Shown here: piece by piece, positions 63,548 to 64,000 of the stretch | Numbering within the stretch: the stretch's first letter is position 1 | Layout of the letters: each line of letters begins with the position of its first letter | From: Streptomyces sp. NBC_00442 | GTDB taxonomy: Bacteria; Actinomycetota; Actinomycetes; Streptomycetales; Streptomycetaceae | Direction of reading: 5' to 3' | NCBI RefSeq assembly: GCF_036014195.1 | Contig: NZ_CP107918.1 | Location: forward strand, 2,356,001 to 2,420,000 | Length of the DNA: 64,000 nucleotides | The notes under the pieces: model-generated | What the model saw: only the letters and a program-made list of their open reading frames with translations | What the model was told of the DNA's origin: nothing | Databases searched by the model: none | Translations under genes and position numbers: made by a program

Positions 63548-64000
63548 GCACCCTCACCAACCCCGCCACGGCGGGCCTCGGAGCGGAGCTGCCGAGCGCC
63601 CCCGGCGGTCTGCGCTCGGCCCTGGCCGAGATGTTCGCCATCACCGGCCGGCGGCTGCTGCACCTGCGCCGCGCGCCCGGCCGGGTCCTCGGCGTCGCGA
63701 TGAGCCCGCTGGTGTCGATGGTCATGGTCGGCTACCTCTTCCGGGACGCCATCGCGCTGCCGGCGGGCGGCGACTACGGCGAGTACGTCTTCGCCGGCGG
63801 CGCGGTCCAGGTGGCGCTCGCCTGCGTCGGACCGACCGCGGTGTCGGTGGCGATGGACCTCAAGGGGGGCCTGGTCGACCGGTTCAGGTCGCTGCCCATC
63901 AGCCGCTCCGCGGTGCTGTTCGCCCACACCTTCGCCGACCTCCTGGTGGGTCTGCTCGGGCTGGTCGTGGTCACCGGCGCGGGCCTCGCGCTCGGCTGGC
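63544..64000 (+). CDS. ABC-2 type (DrrB-like) exporter permease, N-terminal part
   Basis: At least 152 residues, cut by the window edge. The ATG overlaps the NRPS stop in an ATGA junction. The sequence runs [20 protein letters not shown], a cytoplasmic stretch [28 protein letters not shown], then helices [16 protein letters not shown] and [16 protein letters not shown]. The segment [22 protein letters not shown] is the typical coupling region of DrrB-type permeases. It would export the cluster product or confer self-resistance. The partner ATPase is not in the window and is expected just to the right. Confidence 0.9.
   Translation, partial: MSTLTNPATAGLGAELPSAPGGLRSALAEMFAITGRRLLHLRRAPGRVLGVAMSPLVSMVMVGYLFRDAIALPAGGDYGEYVFAGGAVQVALACVGPTAVSVAMDLKGGLVDRFRSLPISRSAVLFAHTFADLLVGLLGLVVVTGAGLALGW

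Noticed and set aside
1..64000. tRNA or rRNA genes, CRISPR arrays, insertion sequences or integrase/attachment sites.
   Set aside because: None seen: no tRNA-like CCA-flanked cloverleaf, no regularly spaced repeat array, no transposase or integrase coding sequence in the window.

Overview
The window is high-GC actinobacterial DNA, almost certainly a Streptomyces chromosome. Evidence: GTG/TTG starts, codon third positions saturated in G/C, AATAC-type lipoprotein signals, a SARP regulator, SpoIIE/HATPase signalling proteins, and a short repeat typical of Streptomyces intergenic DNA. It falls into a conserved chromosomal part (about 1-33100) and a biosynthetic gene cluster that starts near 33130 and runs off the right edge.

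Left part. At the very left edge an open frame ends in the codons Tyr-Ile-Tyr-Tyr-stop (2-16), followed about 100 bases later by a lone cytochrome P450. This is the arrangement expected for a cittilin / RP-66453-type RiPP locus cut by the window edge. Two paralogous five-gene oligopeptide ABC transporter operons follow on the minus strand (1478-13130). Each has a hairpin between the binding-protein gene and the permease genes. Next come typA/bipA, an orphan peptide-binding lipoprotein, a three-subunit succinate dehydrogenase/fumarate reductase, a GH18-like secreted protein, a membrane/coiled-coil gene next to pspA, two HATPase signalling proteins, a Nudix hydrolase, a SPOR-like small protein, a GntR/HutC regulator, a septum-formation-like membrane protein and a CsbD stress protein.

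Biosynthetic cluster. Genes from 33217 to the right edge encode: a type II thioesterase; a precursor supply set (class II DAHP synthase, anthranilate synthase I and II, TrpD, TrpC) around a MocR-type regulator; a SARP activator; a stand-alone adenylation-thiolation protein with a SyrP-like non-haem iron hydroxylase; a LysR regulator; and a type II PKS set (ACP, KS, CLF, ketoreductase) with a SPYSW-type isomerase, as in highly reducing polyene/cinnamoyl systems. A 3757-residue NRPS (C-A-T-E / C-A-T / C-A*-T-TE) follows, then the start of an ABC-2 exporter permease. The third NRPS adenylation domain is degenerate, so the last amino acid must be supplied in trans; the stand-alone A-T protein plus hydroxylase is the obvious donor. 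The predicted product is a polyenoyl (or cyclised, aryl-containing) tripeptide: a D-residue, then probably a bulky aromatic such as Trp (matching the trp genes), then a possibly hydroxylated third residue. I do not recognise this exact gene set.

Regulation can be read from the DNA. Pairs of TGTCAG-type heptamers exactly 11 bp apart, the usual SARP operator geometry, lie upstream of the thioesterase, SARP, ACP and NRPS genes. A GAKTGGWCYG motif repeated at 24-bp spacing lies in both divergent promoter regions of the precursor genes and is the likely MocR operator. A TTCA-N11-TGAA box precedes the LysR gene. All calls are by eye from sequence and remembered family knowledge; no searches were run.
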